Shown: positions 26,129 to 35,521, counted from the first letter of the stretch. The stretch is DNA of 64,000 bases from Chryseobacterium cucumeris (GCF_016775705.1 NZ_CP068760.1:3038001-3102000), one strand, 5' to 3'. Notes: generated from the letters alone by a model not told the origin. Program-made: numbers and translations.

Positions 26129-28720
26129 ATGAATCGGACTATTTTAATGAAGAATTACAGGCTGGCACTGTATCTCGGTCTTGCTATGGCCTCACCAATG
26201 GCAATAGCACAGAAAAAAGATAAAGATACGGTAAAGGTCAACAAAGAAAAAACGGATAAGACAGAAACCTCTTCCTCCAAGAAAACCAAAAAGATTGAAG
26301 ACCTGATCAAAAAAGGAACCTATAAAAAAGGACTTTTTAATACCATTCAGGTAAAAACGGATATTTATTTTGAAATCCCGGACAGTTTGATGGGGCGTCA
26401 GTTTTTGGTGGTCAATAAACTTTCTCAGGTACCCATGCAGGTCAATGAGGCTGGTTTGAACAAAGGAATGAACTATGAGAATAAGGTCATCTCTTTTTAC
26501 CGTGATCCTGTAGCTAAAAAAGTATGGGTAAAAACGATGGTACCTAAAGTGTCATCCCCAAAAAATGACGCCATTACAAAATCTGTGAAAGATAACTTTT
26601 CAGAATCTGTGATTGAAGTCTTTGATATTGAAGCACAAAACAACGACTCTACGGCTGTAGCCATTAAAGTGAACAAAGTTTTTGACGGAAATCAGAAAAG
26701 TTTTAATGATGTTTTGGCTAATGTAGGATTGGGTGGATCTGTGAAGTCAAGTCTTTCTTACATAGAAGGTGTGAAGACTTTTCCTAAAAACCTTGTGGTG
26801 AAGTCCCAATTGTCCACTTCTGTCAATGAAGGCGGGGTAGATCTTCCGGTAACTTTAGGCGTTACAACCAATCTGGTTCTGCTTTCTAAAATACCGATGA
26901 AACCAAGAGTATCGGATTCAAGAGTAGGATTTTTCTCCGAAAAACACTGGTCGTTTAATGACAACCAGCAAAAAATGGATGAGAAATTCTTTATTACCAA
27001 ATGGAATCTTGAACCGAAGGACGAGGACAAAGAAAAATATTTAAAAGGTGAGCTGGTAGAGCCTAAGAAACCGATTGTTTATTATATCGATCCGGCAACT
27101 CCGAAACAATGGCGTGAAAAGATTATCGCCGGAGTACATGACTGGCAGGCGGCGTTTGAGCAGGCAGGATTCAAAAATGCAGTGATTGCGAAAATGCCGG
27201 ATGAGAAAGATGAAGATTTTGATATTGATGATGTAAGATATTCTGTAATTACTTACGCCGCGTCGCCAAAGTCAAATGCAATGGGGCCATCAGTAGTAGA
27301 CCCGAGAAGTGGGGAAATTATCGAAGCAGATATAATCTGGTGGCATAATGTAATGACTTCTCTTCATGACTGGATGAGAATTCAAACAGGACCTATTGAC
27401 CCTAAAGCAAGAGGAAATAAATTCAGTGATGAACATATGGGAGAAGCGATCCGTTTTGTTTCATCCCATGAGGTAGGGCACACTTTCGGACTGAAGCACA
27501 ATATGGGAGCATCCTTTGCATTCCCGGTAGAGTCGCTTCGTTCCAAAGAATTTACAGACAAAATGGGTGGTACGGCACCTTCCATTATGGATTATGCCCG
27601 TTACAATTATGTAGCTCAGCCGGAAGATGGTGTTACAGCAATCACTCCGAAAATTGGTCTTTACGATAAATATGCCATCGAGTGGGGGTACCGTTGGTAT
27701 CCGGATGAATTCGTAGAGAAGAAAGCGCTGAAAAACTTAATTGAAAAACATGAAGATGACCCGATGTACTTCTATGGAGAGCAGCAGAGCTACCTGGAAA
27801 CCATTGATCCGCGTTCGCAGTCTGAAGATTTAGGTGATGATGCGATGAAAGCCAGCGAGTACGGAATCAAAAACCTGAAAGTGGTAATTAACAACCTCCT
27901 GAAATGGATGTATGAAGATGGTAAAGAATACACAGATGCCGGAAAACTGTATCTGGGAGTAATCGGGCAGTGGGATTTGTATACAGGTCATGTGATGGCG
28001 AATGTAGGAGGAATTTATCTGAACAATACTGTTTTTGGTAACAAGAAGAAAGCCTATGAAGCTGTACCTGCAGAAATTCAGAGAAGAGCAGTTGATTATC
28101 TTGTTAAAAATGCCATCAACCTTCCGGAATGGTTATTCTTTAATCCGATTACAGAAAAAACGTATCCGGTTAAGGATTCACCAATGGGACCATTCGAGCA
28201 GACACCATATACCATGGCAAGAGGAATGCAGTATGCAAATATCTATTCTTTGTTTATGGATGACAGATTGTTGAGGTTACTTGAAAATGAGCTGAAACAT
28301 CAGGTGTCTGGCTCTAAAGAAGAAATCTATACGGTTGAAAATTTATTTGATCAGGTTAGAACTGCCATTTTCAGTAAAAAAGGAAGCCTTACGATGCTTG
28401 AGAAAATGACTCAGAAAAATTATGTGGATGCTTTGATTGTCTCTGTGAACAAATTATTTGAAAAAACAGCAGTGAAAGGATTGAAAGTAGATGATACTTT
28501 GAATATGCCTACCATCTGTAATTTTCATGAAGATGATCATGGTTTGAGGAATATCAATTATTCATCCATGAAAAGAGTATCTGAAGTGACAACTTACAAG
28601 AGAGCAGAACTTCAGAAAGTTCTGGATTTACTGAACAGAACAAGGTACAGAGGTGATGATGCTTCCAGAGCACATTACACAGATTTAATCATTCGTATAC
28701 AAGAGGCTTTAAACAAATAA
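26129..28720 (+). CDS. Exported zinc-dependent metalloprotease (DUF5117/DUF5118 type)
   Basis: Secreted or periplasmic zinc protease that probably supplies peptides to the SusC/SusD pair encoded directly downstream (6-bp gap). ATG 26129 is given; ATG 26147 (MKNYRLALYLGLAMASPMAIAQ) gives a tidier signal peptide and may be the real start. After a lysine-rich linker come the DUF5118- and DUF5117-like regions (KRGTYKKGLF-type start, VNKLSQVPMQVNEAG, FFSEKHWSFNDNQQ) and the metzincin-like zinc site HEVGHTFGLKH at 447-457 with Glu448 as base, followed by a downstream SIMDYARYNY Met-turn region. Length (863) is normal for the family, which is frequent in Bacteroidota beside SusCD genes. Confidence 0.9.
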   Translation: MNRTILMKNYRLALYLGLAMASPMAIAQKKDKDTVKVNKEKTDKTETSSSKKTKKIEDLIKKGTYKKGLFNTIQVKTDIYFEIPDSLMGRQFLVVNKLSQVPMQVNEAGLNKGMNYENKVISFYRDPVAKKVWVKTMVPKVSSPKNDAITKSVKDNFSESVIEVFDIEAQNNDSTAVAIKVNKVFDGNQKSFNDVLANVGLGGSVKSSLSYIEGVKTFPKNLVVKSQLSTSVNEGGVDLPVTLGVTTNLVLLSKIPMKPRVSDSRVGFFSEKHWSFNDNQQKMDEKFFITKWNLEPKDEDKEKYLKGELVEPKKPIVYYIDPATPKQWREKIIAGVHDWQAAFEQAGFKNAVIAKMPDEKDEDFDIDDVRYSVITYAASPKSNAMGPSVVDPRSGEIIEADIIWWHNVMTSLHDWMRIQTGPIDPKARGNKFSDEHMGEAIRFVSSHEVGHTFGLKHNMGASFAFPVESLRSKEFTDKMGGTAPSIMDYARYNYVAQPEDGVTAITPKIGLYDKYAIEWGYRWYPDEFVEKKALKNLIEKHEDDPMYFYGEQQSYLETIDPRSQSEDLGDDAMKASEYGIKNLKVVINNLLKWMYEDGKEYTDAGKLYLGVIGQWDLYTGHVMANVGGIYLNNTVFGNKKKAYEAVPAEIQRRAVDYLVKNAINLPEWLFFNPITEKTYPVKDSPMGPFEQTPYTMARGMQYANIYSLFMDDRLLRLLENELKHQVSGSKEEIYTVENLFDQVRTAIFSKKGSLTMLEKMTQKNYVDALIVSVNKLFEKTAVKGLKVDDTLNMPTICNFHEDDHGLRNINYSSMKRVSEVTTYKRAELQKVLDLLNRTRYRGDDASRAHYTDLIIRIQEALNK

Positions 28721-28726
28721 ACGGCA

Positions 28727-31700
28727 ATGAAAAAAACTCTAATACTTTTACCTCTTTTGGCTGCTAATATAGCAATGGCCCAGCAAAAGAAAACCATCAC
28801 CGGGAAAATAGAAGACGGAAATACGTCTCAGGTTATCACCGGTGCGTCTATAAAAATCGAGACCCAATCGGTCTCTACAAAAACAGAGTTGGAAGGAATT
28901 ATCGAAAGTGTATCAGTAGGTACGGTAACCGATAAGGACGGAAAATTTATATTGGAAATCCCTGCTGATACAAAAACGGTATTGGTAAGTTATCCTGGGT
29001 ATGAATCCAGAGTCATTCAGCTGAATGAAGGACAGACTAATTATACTATCAGACTGACTTCTGAGGTTTCAGAAAAAAATAAAATCCAGGAAGTTATTAT
29101 CACAGGGTATCAGAAAATTGAAAAGCGTAAGCAGACTTCAGCGGTTTCTACCGTTAAAATGGACAACATCAGCCAGGCTGGTGTTGCCAGTGTAGACCAG
29201 ATGCTGGCAGGGCAGATTGCCGGTGTGGCAGTAACTCCTGAAACGGGAGCTCCGGGAAGTCCGGCGAAGATCAGAATCAGAGGGACAGCTTCCCTTTCCG
29301 GTCCCCAGGATCCGCTATGGGTCATTGACGGTCTTCCGTTAGAAGGAAATGATGTTCCGAATTTTACGGATAAAGACAATATTGATCAGCTCCAGAACTT
29401 CTCTATCGCAGGCTTAAACCCTAACGATATTGAAGATATTACCATCCTTAAAGATGCAGCGGCAACAGCTATTTATGGAGCAAGAGCAGCCAACGGAGTT
29501 ATCTCTATCACCACCAAAAAAGGAAAGAAAGGAAGTCTGAAACTGAACTTCTCAGCAGACACTTTCGTTACCTCTCGTCCTGATTTTGATAAATTAAATC
29601 TTTTAAATGCTTCTGAAAAAGTAGACCTGGAACTGATGCTTGCCAAGCGTGCAGATCTTACGTACCGTGCCGATAAAGGAGAAGTAATGAGAATCCTGAC
29701 GCAGAATAACCAGCTTGATGCTTTCAGAAACGGAGGGTTTGATGCTTTGAACTCATTCACACGCCAACAAATTAACGGTTTAAGAAATAACAATACAGAC
29801 TGGGGCAAACTGTTATACAGAAATGCCATCAACAAACAATACGGATTAAGTGTTTCAGGAGGAAGTGATCGCGCAGATTACTATTTCTCCCTGGGATATT
29901 ATGATGAAGAAGGAACAACTATCGGTACAGGTTTTAAGCGTTATAACCTGACTTTGAAAAACAATTATAAACTAAGCGATAAGTTAAATGCAGGAATCTC
30001 TATTTTCGGAACGCAGAGCGAACGTACATCTTTTGTAACAGATGCTGATGCTTCAATCAACCCCGTGAATTATTCAAGAAATGCCAATCCTTACATGAAG
30101 CCTTTCAATGCGGATGGAAGCTACAATTATGATAGAGATATGGATGGTTTTGAAGATCGTTATATTCCTTTCAACTTCCTTGAAGAACGAGAGAATACCA
30201 ACTATTCACTGAAAAATAACTCTTTGAAAGCAATTTTAGATTTAGAATATAAAGCTTCAAAAAGTTTAAGATTTACTTCTCAGTTGGGACTGCAGTATGA
30301 TGCTAATAAAACAGAGAAATTTGCAGCGGAGAATACCTATTTTACCAGAAAAATGAAAGAAAATACCCGTTACTACAAAGACGGTAAATACAATTACTTT
30401 CTGCCGGCTGGTGCGGTAAAACAAAACTGGGATAATGATTTCTTCCAGTACAACTGGAAATTACAGGCGGCATATAGCACGAAGATCAATAAACATGAAA
30501 TTGATTTGATGGCAGGAACAGAAATCCGTAAAACAGAAGATAACACAACCATCACGAGGGCTTTCGGATACGATCCTTCAACAAGAAGAGCCACAGCAAT
30601 CGTTTTCCCGAATTCAAGTTTTGCAGCTGATAAAAGATATGAAACCTACCGTGAAGCAGCTCCTATCGAGAATGCCTATGCATCTATGTTTGCTACAGCT
30701 TCTTATACGTATGATCAGAAATATACATTCTTTGGAAGTGTGAGATATGACGGTACTAACCTGTTTGGAGTTAACAAAAAGTATAAATACCTTCCGATAT
30801 GGGCCGTTTCAGGATCATGGCTGGTAACGAAGGAAGACTTTATGAAAAATATTTCTGCTGTATCCAACCTTAGATTGAGAGCATCTTACGGTCTTCAGGG
30901 AAATATCGACAGAAACACCTCACCATTCTTTATCGGTGAATATAATGATGCCACCATTCTTCCGGGAGGAAAAGAATCCATTATCAATGTTCTCAGCCCT
31001 CCTAACGATAAACTGAGATGGGAAAAAACAACCAATACCAACTTAGGTCTTGATTTGGGATTGTTCAATAATCGTGTAAGCCTTACCGCTGATGTCTACA
31101 GCAGAAAAGGTACGGATATGATCAGTATGAAAGAAACTCCTTTGGAAACAGGATTCGAATATACGATGATGAACTGGGGAAGCCTGACCAACAAAGGTTT
31201 TGAACTGGCGATATCTACCAGAAACATCAATCATGATAATTTCAAATGGACGACTACCATTAACTTTGCACATAACAAGAGCAGAGTATTGAGTGAGCAG
31301 CCGCGTGATAATGCATTGCTTCCATCAAGAGAAGGACTTCCGGTAAATGCTGTTTTTGCTTTGAAAACAGCAGGAATGGATGAACAGGGAAACCCATTAT
31401 TCTGGAAAGGAGATCAGAAGGTTTCAGCAGCAGAATTCTTTAAGTTATATGATGTGTATGCAGATTTCCTGCCAGGGCAGCTTGTTGATACCAAACTTTC
31501 AAATGCTGAGCTGAGAAGCCTGTTTACTTATGTAGGAGACAGAGATCCGAAATTTACCGGAGGGATTATCAACACCTTTAAAGTAAGTAATTTTGACCTT
31601 ACCATCTCTGCAACATTCAACCTGAAGCAGACAGTAATGAGAACTCCTTCTTACCGAGGTATGGAGTTAGACAGAGGAAGAAACTACACAAGAGATATTT

Positions 31701-32056
31701 ATGAAGCTGGAGGTTCGCTTCCGGGAATTACAAGTCCTGATATGGAAGCTAACCCGGACGGATGGATGGCCAATAAATGGTTTACAGGAAACCGTTCCAA
31801 TGCCTACAGCTTACTGGATGTATGGGCAAAAGAAATCAGCTATATCAGAATCAGTAGCATCCGTTTAGGGTACACACTTCCTAAAGAATTTACAAATCCT
31901 ATGGGGATTTCGAGCCTGAGACTGAGCGTTGAAGGACGTAACCTGTTTGTATTCAGCAACGGATACAAAGGATATTTCGATCCGGAAACGTATGGTAATA
32001 TTTATGCACAGCCTATCACCAAGTCGGTGACCGTAGGATTTAATGTTTCTTTTTAA
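28727..32056 (+). CDS. SusC/RagA-family TonB-dependent receptor with regulatory-like N-domain
   Basis: Outer-membrane TonB-dependent importer, probably for peptides released by the adjacent protease. Signal peptide ends at Ala18 (IAMAQ). Unlike the two SusC proteins at 1.8 and 6.7 kb, it keeps the N-terminal carboxypeptidase-regulatory-like beta-sandwich (about 21-112: TITGKIEDG, GTVTDKDGKFILEIP, VLVSYPGYE), interrupted by an extra ~17 residues (about 47-65, rich in TKTELEGIIESVSVG). The TonB box QEVIITGY is at 121-128, followed by the plug (VDQMLAGQIAGVAV, KIRIRGTASL, ILKDAAATAIYGARAANGV) and a long barrel ending VGFNVSF. Second gene of the operon; SusD starts 13 bp downstream. Confidence 0.93.
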   Translation: MKKTLILLPLLAANIAMAQQKKTITGKIEDGNTSQVITGASIKIETQSVSTKTELEGIIESVSVGTVTDKDGKFILEIPADTKTVLVSYPGYESRVIQLNEGQTNYTIRLTSEVSEKNKIQEVIITGYQKIEKRKQTSAVSTVKMDNISQAGVASVDQMLAGQIAGVAVTPETGAPGSPAKIRIRGTASLSGPQDPLWVIDGLPLEGNDVPNFTDKDNIDQLQNFSIAGLNPNDIEDITILKDAAATAIYGARAANGVISITTKKGKKGSLKLNFSADTFVTSRPDFDKLNLLNASEKVDLELMLAKRADLTYRADKGEVMRILTQNNQLDAFRNGGFDALNSFTRQQINGLRNNNTDWGKLLYRNAINKQYGLSVSGGSDRADYYFSLGYYDEEGTTIGTGFKRYNLTLKNNYKLSDKLNAGISIFGTQSERTSFVTDADASINPVNYSRNANPYMKPFNADGSYNYDRDMDGFEDRYIPFNFLEERENTNYSLKNNSLKAILDLEYKASKSLRFTSQLGLQYDANKTEKFAAENTYFTRKMKENTRYYKDGKYNYFLPAGAVKQNWDNDFFQYNWKLQAAYSTKINKHEIDLMAGTEIRKTEDNTTITRAFGYDPSTRRATAIVFPNSSFAADKRYETYREAAPIENAYASMFATASYTYDQKYTFFGSVRYDGTNLFGVNKKYKYLPIWAVSGSWLVTKEDFMKNISAVSNLRLRASYGLQGNIDRNTSPFFIGEYNDATILPGGKESIINVLSPPNDKLRWEKTTNTNLGLDLGLFNNRVSLTADVYSRKGTDMISMKETPLETGFEYTMMNWGSLTNKGFELAISTRNINHDNFKWTTTINFAHNKSRVLSEQPRDNALLPSREGLPVNAVFALKTAGMDEQGNPLFWKGDQKVSAAEFFKLYDVYADFLPGQLVDTKLSNAELRSLFTYVGDRDPKFTGGIINTFKVSNFDLTISATFNLKQTVMRTPSYRGMELDRGRNYTRDIYEAGGSLPGITSPDMEANPDGWMANKWFTGNRSNAYSLLDVWAKEISYIRISSIRLGYTLPKEFTNPMGISSLRLSVEGRNLFVFSNGYKGYFDPETYGNIYAQPITKSVTVGFNVSF

Positions 32057-32068
32057 AACTTGAGAAAA

Positions 32069-33388
32069 ATGAGAAAAATTACAGCAATCATAGCTCTTGC
32101 AGCAATCAGCTTTATCAATATCGGATGCGACAGGTTTTTAGATATTCAGCCGGAAGGAAAAGTGATTCCTACGACTACTGAAGACTATAGAAAAGTCCTT
32201 ACATCTGCGTATTCAAAATATCCTGTTCACAAATCACTGGTGGCACTTCGTACCGATGAGGTGAATATCGATGATAATTCAACAGATTTTATTTCCTATC
32301 GTGAAATTGCGATGTGGAAAGACGCTAATAATGATCAGGCATCTACGGAATTTCCATGGGTAAGCTTTTATTCCGTGAACTTTTATCTGAATCAGATTAT
32401 CAATGAAGGAAGCAAAACCATGCAGGATTCTCCTGAAAAGAATCAGATTTTAGCAGAGGCGTATGCTCTTCGTGCTTACCTGTATTTTGATATGGTGAAT
32501 TTATATGGTAAACCGTATAATAGTGCTACAGCTTCTACCGACAGAGGAGTTCCGATCAGTCTTGAAATCGATCTTGAGCAGGTATTGAAGCCATCATCAG
32601 TACAGGAGGTGTACAATCAGGTTCATGCAGATCTTAAAAAAGCTGAGGATTTGATGATTGAGCAGAAGCAGCCGCTGGGAGTTAATTACAGGTTCTCAAA
32701 AACAGCATTGCTGGCTTTTGAAGCAAGAGCAGCGCTATATGAAGGAGACTGGAACAAGGCTTTAAACTATGCAGGTCAGGTATTGGCAGTAAAAGGAGAT
32801 CTGAGCAATTTAAATACGGTAAACACACCACCTAACCATTATGCTTCCCCGGAGTCGATCATGGCTTTGGATAATACATGGGATAATTCAATCAAAAATT
32901 TATCTTTTGCATCTCCGGAACTGATTTCTTCATACAATTCCACGGCAGATAAAAGGTTTGGCATGTATTTTGAAAAAAATGGTAGTAAGTATAAAGTCAC
33001 CAAAGGAGGAAGTTTAGAATTCAAAGTGTCTTTCAGAACAGCGGAGCAGTACTTTATCAAGTCTGAAGCATTATTAAAGCTGAATAAACTGGCTGAAGCT
33101 AAAGAAACATTACTGAAAGTATTAAAAAACAGATATACGCCGGAGGGATATACTTCAGTACAAAATGCAGTAAACACAATGGATTCTGCTGCGTTTATGA
33201 CATTTATTCTGGATGAGAGATTCAGAGAATTTGCTTTGGAAGGCCAAAGATGGTTCGACTTAAGAAGAGCAAATCAGAAAAAAATAAGCCATACTATTAG
33301 TGGCAACGAGTATATTCTTCAGCAGAATGATCCGCGATATACCATTGAATATCCAATGAGTGCGAAGAAGAATAACCCTAATTTATAA
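32069..33388 (+). CDS. SusD/RagB-family nutrient-binding lipoprotein, partner of the protease locus
   Basis: Surface lipoprotein partner of the preceding SusC. ATG 32069 is chosen over TTG 32060, giving MRKITAIIALAAISFINIGC with Cys20 as lipidation site. SusD signatures: RFLDIQPEGKVIPTTTEDYRKVL at the mature N-terminus, ILAEAYALRAYLYFDMVNLYGKPY in the TPR half, and the C-terminal DERFREFALEGQRWFDLRRANQ. At 439 residues it is shorter than the two SusD proteins near the window start, mainly through fewer loop residues. Last gene of the protease-SusC-SusD operon; a strong terminator follows 27 bp downstream. Confidence 0.92.
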   Translation: MRKITAIIALAAISFINIGCDRFLDIQPEGKVIPTTTEDYRKVLTSAYSKYPVHKSLVALRTDEVNIDDNSTDFISYREIAMWKDANNDQASTEFPWVSFYSVNFYLNQIINEGSKTMQDSPEKNQILAEAYALRAYLYFDMVNLYGKPYNSATASTDRGVPISLEIDLEQVLKPSSVQEVYNQVHADLKKAEDLMIEQKQPLGVNYRFSKTALLAFEARAALYEGDWNKALNYAGQVLAVKGDLSNLNTVNTPPNHYASPESIMALDNTWDNSIKNLSFASPELISSYNSTADKRFGMYFEKNGSKYKVTKGGSLEFKVSFRTAEQYFIKSEALLKLNKLAEAKETLLKVLKNRYTPEGYTSVQNAVNTMDSAAFMTFILDERFREFALEGQRWFDLRRANQKKISHTISGNEYILQQNDPRYTIEYPMSAKKNNPNL

Positions 33389-33415
33389 AACTTCATATCA
33401 AATTCAATACAGAGG

Positions 33416-33451
33416 AAACCGCTTGAACTTAATCGTTCTAGCGGTTTTTTT
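33416..33451 (+). terminator. Intrinsic terminator after the protease-SusCD operon
   Basis: A 13-bp stem with one T-T mismatch (33416-33428 with 33435-33447) and a 6-base loop, running into a T-tract. It separates the operon from the LytTR gene. Confidence 0.85.
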
Positions 33452-33452
33452 G

Positions 33453-33460
33453 TACTTTTG
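33453..33460 (+). promoter_or_regulatory. -7 element of the LytTR regulator gene (TACTTTTG)
   Basis: Exact TAnnTTTG match 7 bp upstream of the ATG at 33468 and directly behind the terminator. The transcript would be nearly leaderless. Confidence 0.5.
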
Positions 33461-33467
33461 CATCGTT

Positions 33468-34229
33468 ATGAAAATTGCCATTATAGAAGATGAACTGCTG
33501 GCTGTGAATTATCTGAAAAATCTTTTGGATACACAGAGCATAGTCCCTGTTACAGAGACTGTTATTCTTCGTTCCAAAAAACAGGCAATCGATTTCTTTG
33601 AAAAAGATTCGGCAGATCTTATTTTTATGGATATTCATCTTGGGGATGGAATGAGTCTGGAAATTTTCGAACAGATAGAACTTTTTACCCCGATTATTTT
33701 CATTACTGCATTTGATGAATATGCCATGAGGGTTTTCAGACATTTTACCATTGATTATCTTCTGAAGCCCTTTGAAGAAGAGGATCTCCATAAAGCTTTA
33801 CAAAAATTTATTTCTATAAGAAACAATTTTGATCCTGAACCGGTTCTTAAATCTATGTCCTCATTACGACAGGCAGAAGATGAGGTGATGAAACGTTTCA
33901 TGGTAAGAGAAGGAAATAAACTAAAATCAATAGACGAGCATAACACTGCCTACTTTTTTGCCTCCGGGAAATACCTTTTCCTGACCACAAAAGATCATCA
34001 GACCTATATTTATGATGATACCATTAAAGATATTATTCAGAAACTGAACCCTGAAATTTTCTTTAAGATCAACAGGAAATTTATCATTAATAAAGACGCG
34101 GTTTCCGAAATTATCAAGCATTCCAGCCAGAAAGTAGAGCTTAGGCTTTCACCGGAACCGGAAGTGAATACTGAAATTTTTATCAGTAAAATGCAGATTA
34201 CTGAATGCCTGAACTGGCTGAACAGTTGA
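33468..34229 (+). CDS. LytTR-family response regulator
   Basis: Two-component response regulator with a LytTR DNA-binding domain. ATG 33468 (MKIAIIEDELLAVNYL) is the true start; the longer frame runs back through the terminator. The receiver domain (1-120) has the acidic pair EDE near 7-9, phospho-acceptor Asp55 in FMDIHLG, and the LLKPF lysine near 107. The LytTR domain (about 150-253) shows KSIDEHNTAYFFASGKYLFLTT and FFKINRKFIINKDAVSEI, the usual core. No kinase is adjacent; the LytS-type kinase at 24434 is the likely partner, and the 21-bp-period direct repeat at 26027 the likely target. It has its own -7 box after the operon terminator. Confidence 0.92.
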   Translation: MKIAIIEDELLAVNYLKNLLDTQSIVPVTETVILRSKKQAIDFFEKDSADLIFMDIHLGDGMSLEIFEQIELFTPIIFITAFDEYAMRVFRHFTIDYLLKPFEEEDLHKALQKFISIRNNFDPEPVLKSMSSLRQAEDEVMKRFMVREGNKLKSIDEHNTAYFFASGKYLFLTTKDHQTYIYDDTIKDIIQKLNPEIFFKINRKFIINKDAVSEIIKHSSQKVELRLSPEPEVNTEIFISKMQITECLNWLNS

Positions 34230-34392
34230 TTTACTCATTTACTTATTTACTACATCATCGTACTTCTAGTCGTGCTAAGAAGGTCTATGATTATGATCAG
34301 GCTTAAAAAAATCAATGAAATTGATCCCACTTTTTGCTCGGTCCCCAACTTTTGCGCTTGATCCCCACATTGGTTTAGGAAAATAAGGTAAC

Positions 34393-34423
34393 AAAAAAAC
34401 CTCTAAAATAAATTAGAGGTTTT
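34393..34423 (-). terminator. Intrinsic terminator of tRNA-Phe copy 1
   Basis: Read on the minus strand: 9-bp stem (34398-34406 with 34413-34421) followed by seven T. The second tRNA-Phe has a matching one. Confidence 0.82.
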
Positions 34424-34427
34424 AAAG

Positions 34428-34500
34428 TGGTTTCTCCAGGAATCGAACCAGGGACACATGGATTTTCAATCCATTGCTCTACCAACTGAGCTAAGAAACC
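34428..34500 (-). tRNA. tRNA-Phe (anticodon GAA), copy 1
   Basis: The minus strand folds into a standard cloverleaf: 7-bp acceptor stem (GGTTTCT with AGAAACC), D arm GCTC/GAGC, anticodon stem ATGGA/TCCAT around the loop TTGAAAA (anticodon GAA), 5-nt variable loop, T arm CCTGG-TTCGATT-CCTGG, discriminator A. CCA is not encoded. The sequence is identical to the copy at 51460. Confidence 0.97.
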
Positions 34501-34540
34501 ATTATGTTTTTGTTTATTACTTCGTTGTTTTAAAGTGATG

Positions 34541-34571
34541 CAAAAGTATAACATTTTATAATACCGCGCAA
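34541..34571 (-). promoter_or_regulatory. Promoter of tRNA-Phe copy 1
   Basis: Minus strand: TTG (34571-34569), 20-bp spacer, TACTTTTG (34548-34541). The same arrangement with the same spacer length precedes the second tRNA-Phe, which supports it as functional. Confidence 0.75.
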
Positions 34572-34911
34572 GTATTTTGTTTTATTTTTTCAAATAAATA
34601 TCCTGATAAAGCTGGTTTCAGTATTCAATGTACTGTTCATCAGTATTTTGGTACTTTAATTTTTTCTGTTTTTTTTGAAAATTATTTTCACAGCGTTTTA
34701 TTAAAAGGTTTTTAGCCCTGGTATTTAAGATTTTTCTTACGGTTGCTTTGGGAATATATTATTGTTTCTTTAACCAATTTTAAACAGCCAATACAATTAT
34801 CCGATTTTCAGTGATAAAAAACAGCAAACACCTGATTTATAAGAGTTAATTTACCTAACGGGTGTTAGTCGTATTATTACTACACTTTTCGAAATTTAAT
34901 AATAAATGCAA

Positions 34912-34940
34912 TTTGCTTTTTGTAAATACATCTATATTTG
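34912..34940 (+). promoter_or_regulatory. Promoter of tssD
   Basis: TTTG at 34912-34915, 17-bp spacer, TATATTTG (TAnnTTTG) at 34933-34940, about 50 bp before the tssD ATG. The rest of the 300 bp between the tRNA promoter and this element is AT-rich and shows no gene. Confidence 0.6.
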
Positions 34941-34992
34941 GTGATATAGAAAGCAAACAATCACAATATATTAACCATTAAAATTTACAATC

Positions 34993-35397
34993 ATGGCAGA
35001 AAGAAATTCAAGAGGAATTTTAAAATTCAACAACGGTGAAGGGCAAAAACTGTTAAAGCTTAACTACAGTGTATCAAGATCTACGGACGTTTCAGGGCGT
35101 GTGGCATCAGATCCTTCCAATGCTCTTATCAAAATCACAGTAGAAGCTACTGAAAAATCAGACATCCTGGAAAGTTTACTGAACGGAAAATATAAGCCTA
35201 CAGTAGGAGAGATTACTTTCAACAAATCTCACGAAGAAGGAACATTAACAACATTGAAGTGGAACAACGGTTATGTAATCCAGCATGAAGTAGATTTCGA
35301 TGCTGTGGATGACAACAGTATGTATATCAGTTTTGTGGTAAGTGCAGAACAGATCGATCTGGGGAATTCATCATACTTCGGAGCATGGCCTTCTTAA
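34993..35397 (+). CDS. tssD: Type VI secretion tube protein TssD (Hcp family)
   Basis: Hcp-like protein that forms the inner tube of a type VI secretion system and is expelled with the spike. The 134-residue sequence has the compact beta-barrel pattern of the Bacteroidota TssD family: RGILKFNNGEGQKLLKLNYSVSRSTDVSGRVASDP near the start, TVEATEKSDILESLL, and EVDFDAVDDNSMYISFVVSAEQI near the end. It heads the cargo cluster, has its own promoter and is followed by a strong terminator, fitting much higher expression than the downstream vgrG. No sheath, baseplate or membrane-complex genes are nearby, so it is either a cargo-specific extra copy or the apparatus is elsewhere. Confidence 0.9.
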   Translation: MAERNSRGILKFNNGEGQKLLKLNYSVSRSTDVSGRVASDPSNALIKITVEATEKSDILESLLNGKYKPTVGEITFNKSHEEGTLTTLKWNNGYVIQHEVDFDAVDDNSMYISFVVSAEQIDLGNSSYFGAWPS

Positions 35398-35419
35398 GCA
35401 CATTCAGAATTTAAATATC

Positions 35420-35466
35420 AGGCAGAATAGTACACCCGTTTCAAGGGATGCTGTTCTGCCTTTTTT
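35420..35466 (+). terminator. Intrinsic terminator between tssD and vgrG
   Basis: Stem AGGCAGAATAG (35420-35430) pairs with CTGTTCTGCCT (35451-35461, one G-T pair), with a nested CCC/GGG stem, followed by a T-run. It would lower or uncouple vgrG transcription relative to tssD. Confidence 0.83.
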
Positions 35467-35521
35467 AACCTTATAGAACGACTGTTTATTTCAAATAAAG
35501 TTCTGAAAAAACCTAATCACT

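Larger units (their letters stand above)
34395..34580. repeat. tRNA-Phe module, left copy of a ~190-bp direct repeat
   Basis: Terminator, identical 73-nt tRNA gene, a largely shared leader and promoter recur at about 51425-51614 in the same orientation. The two copies bound the T6SS cargo island. Confidence 0.85.
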
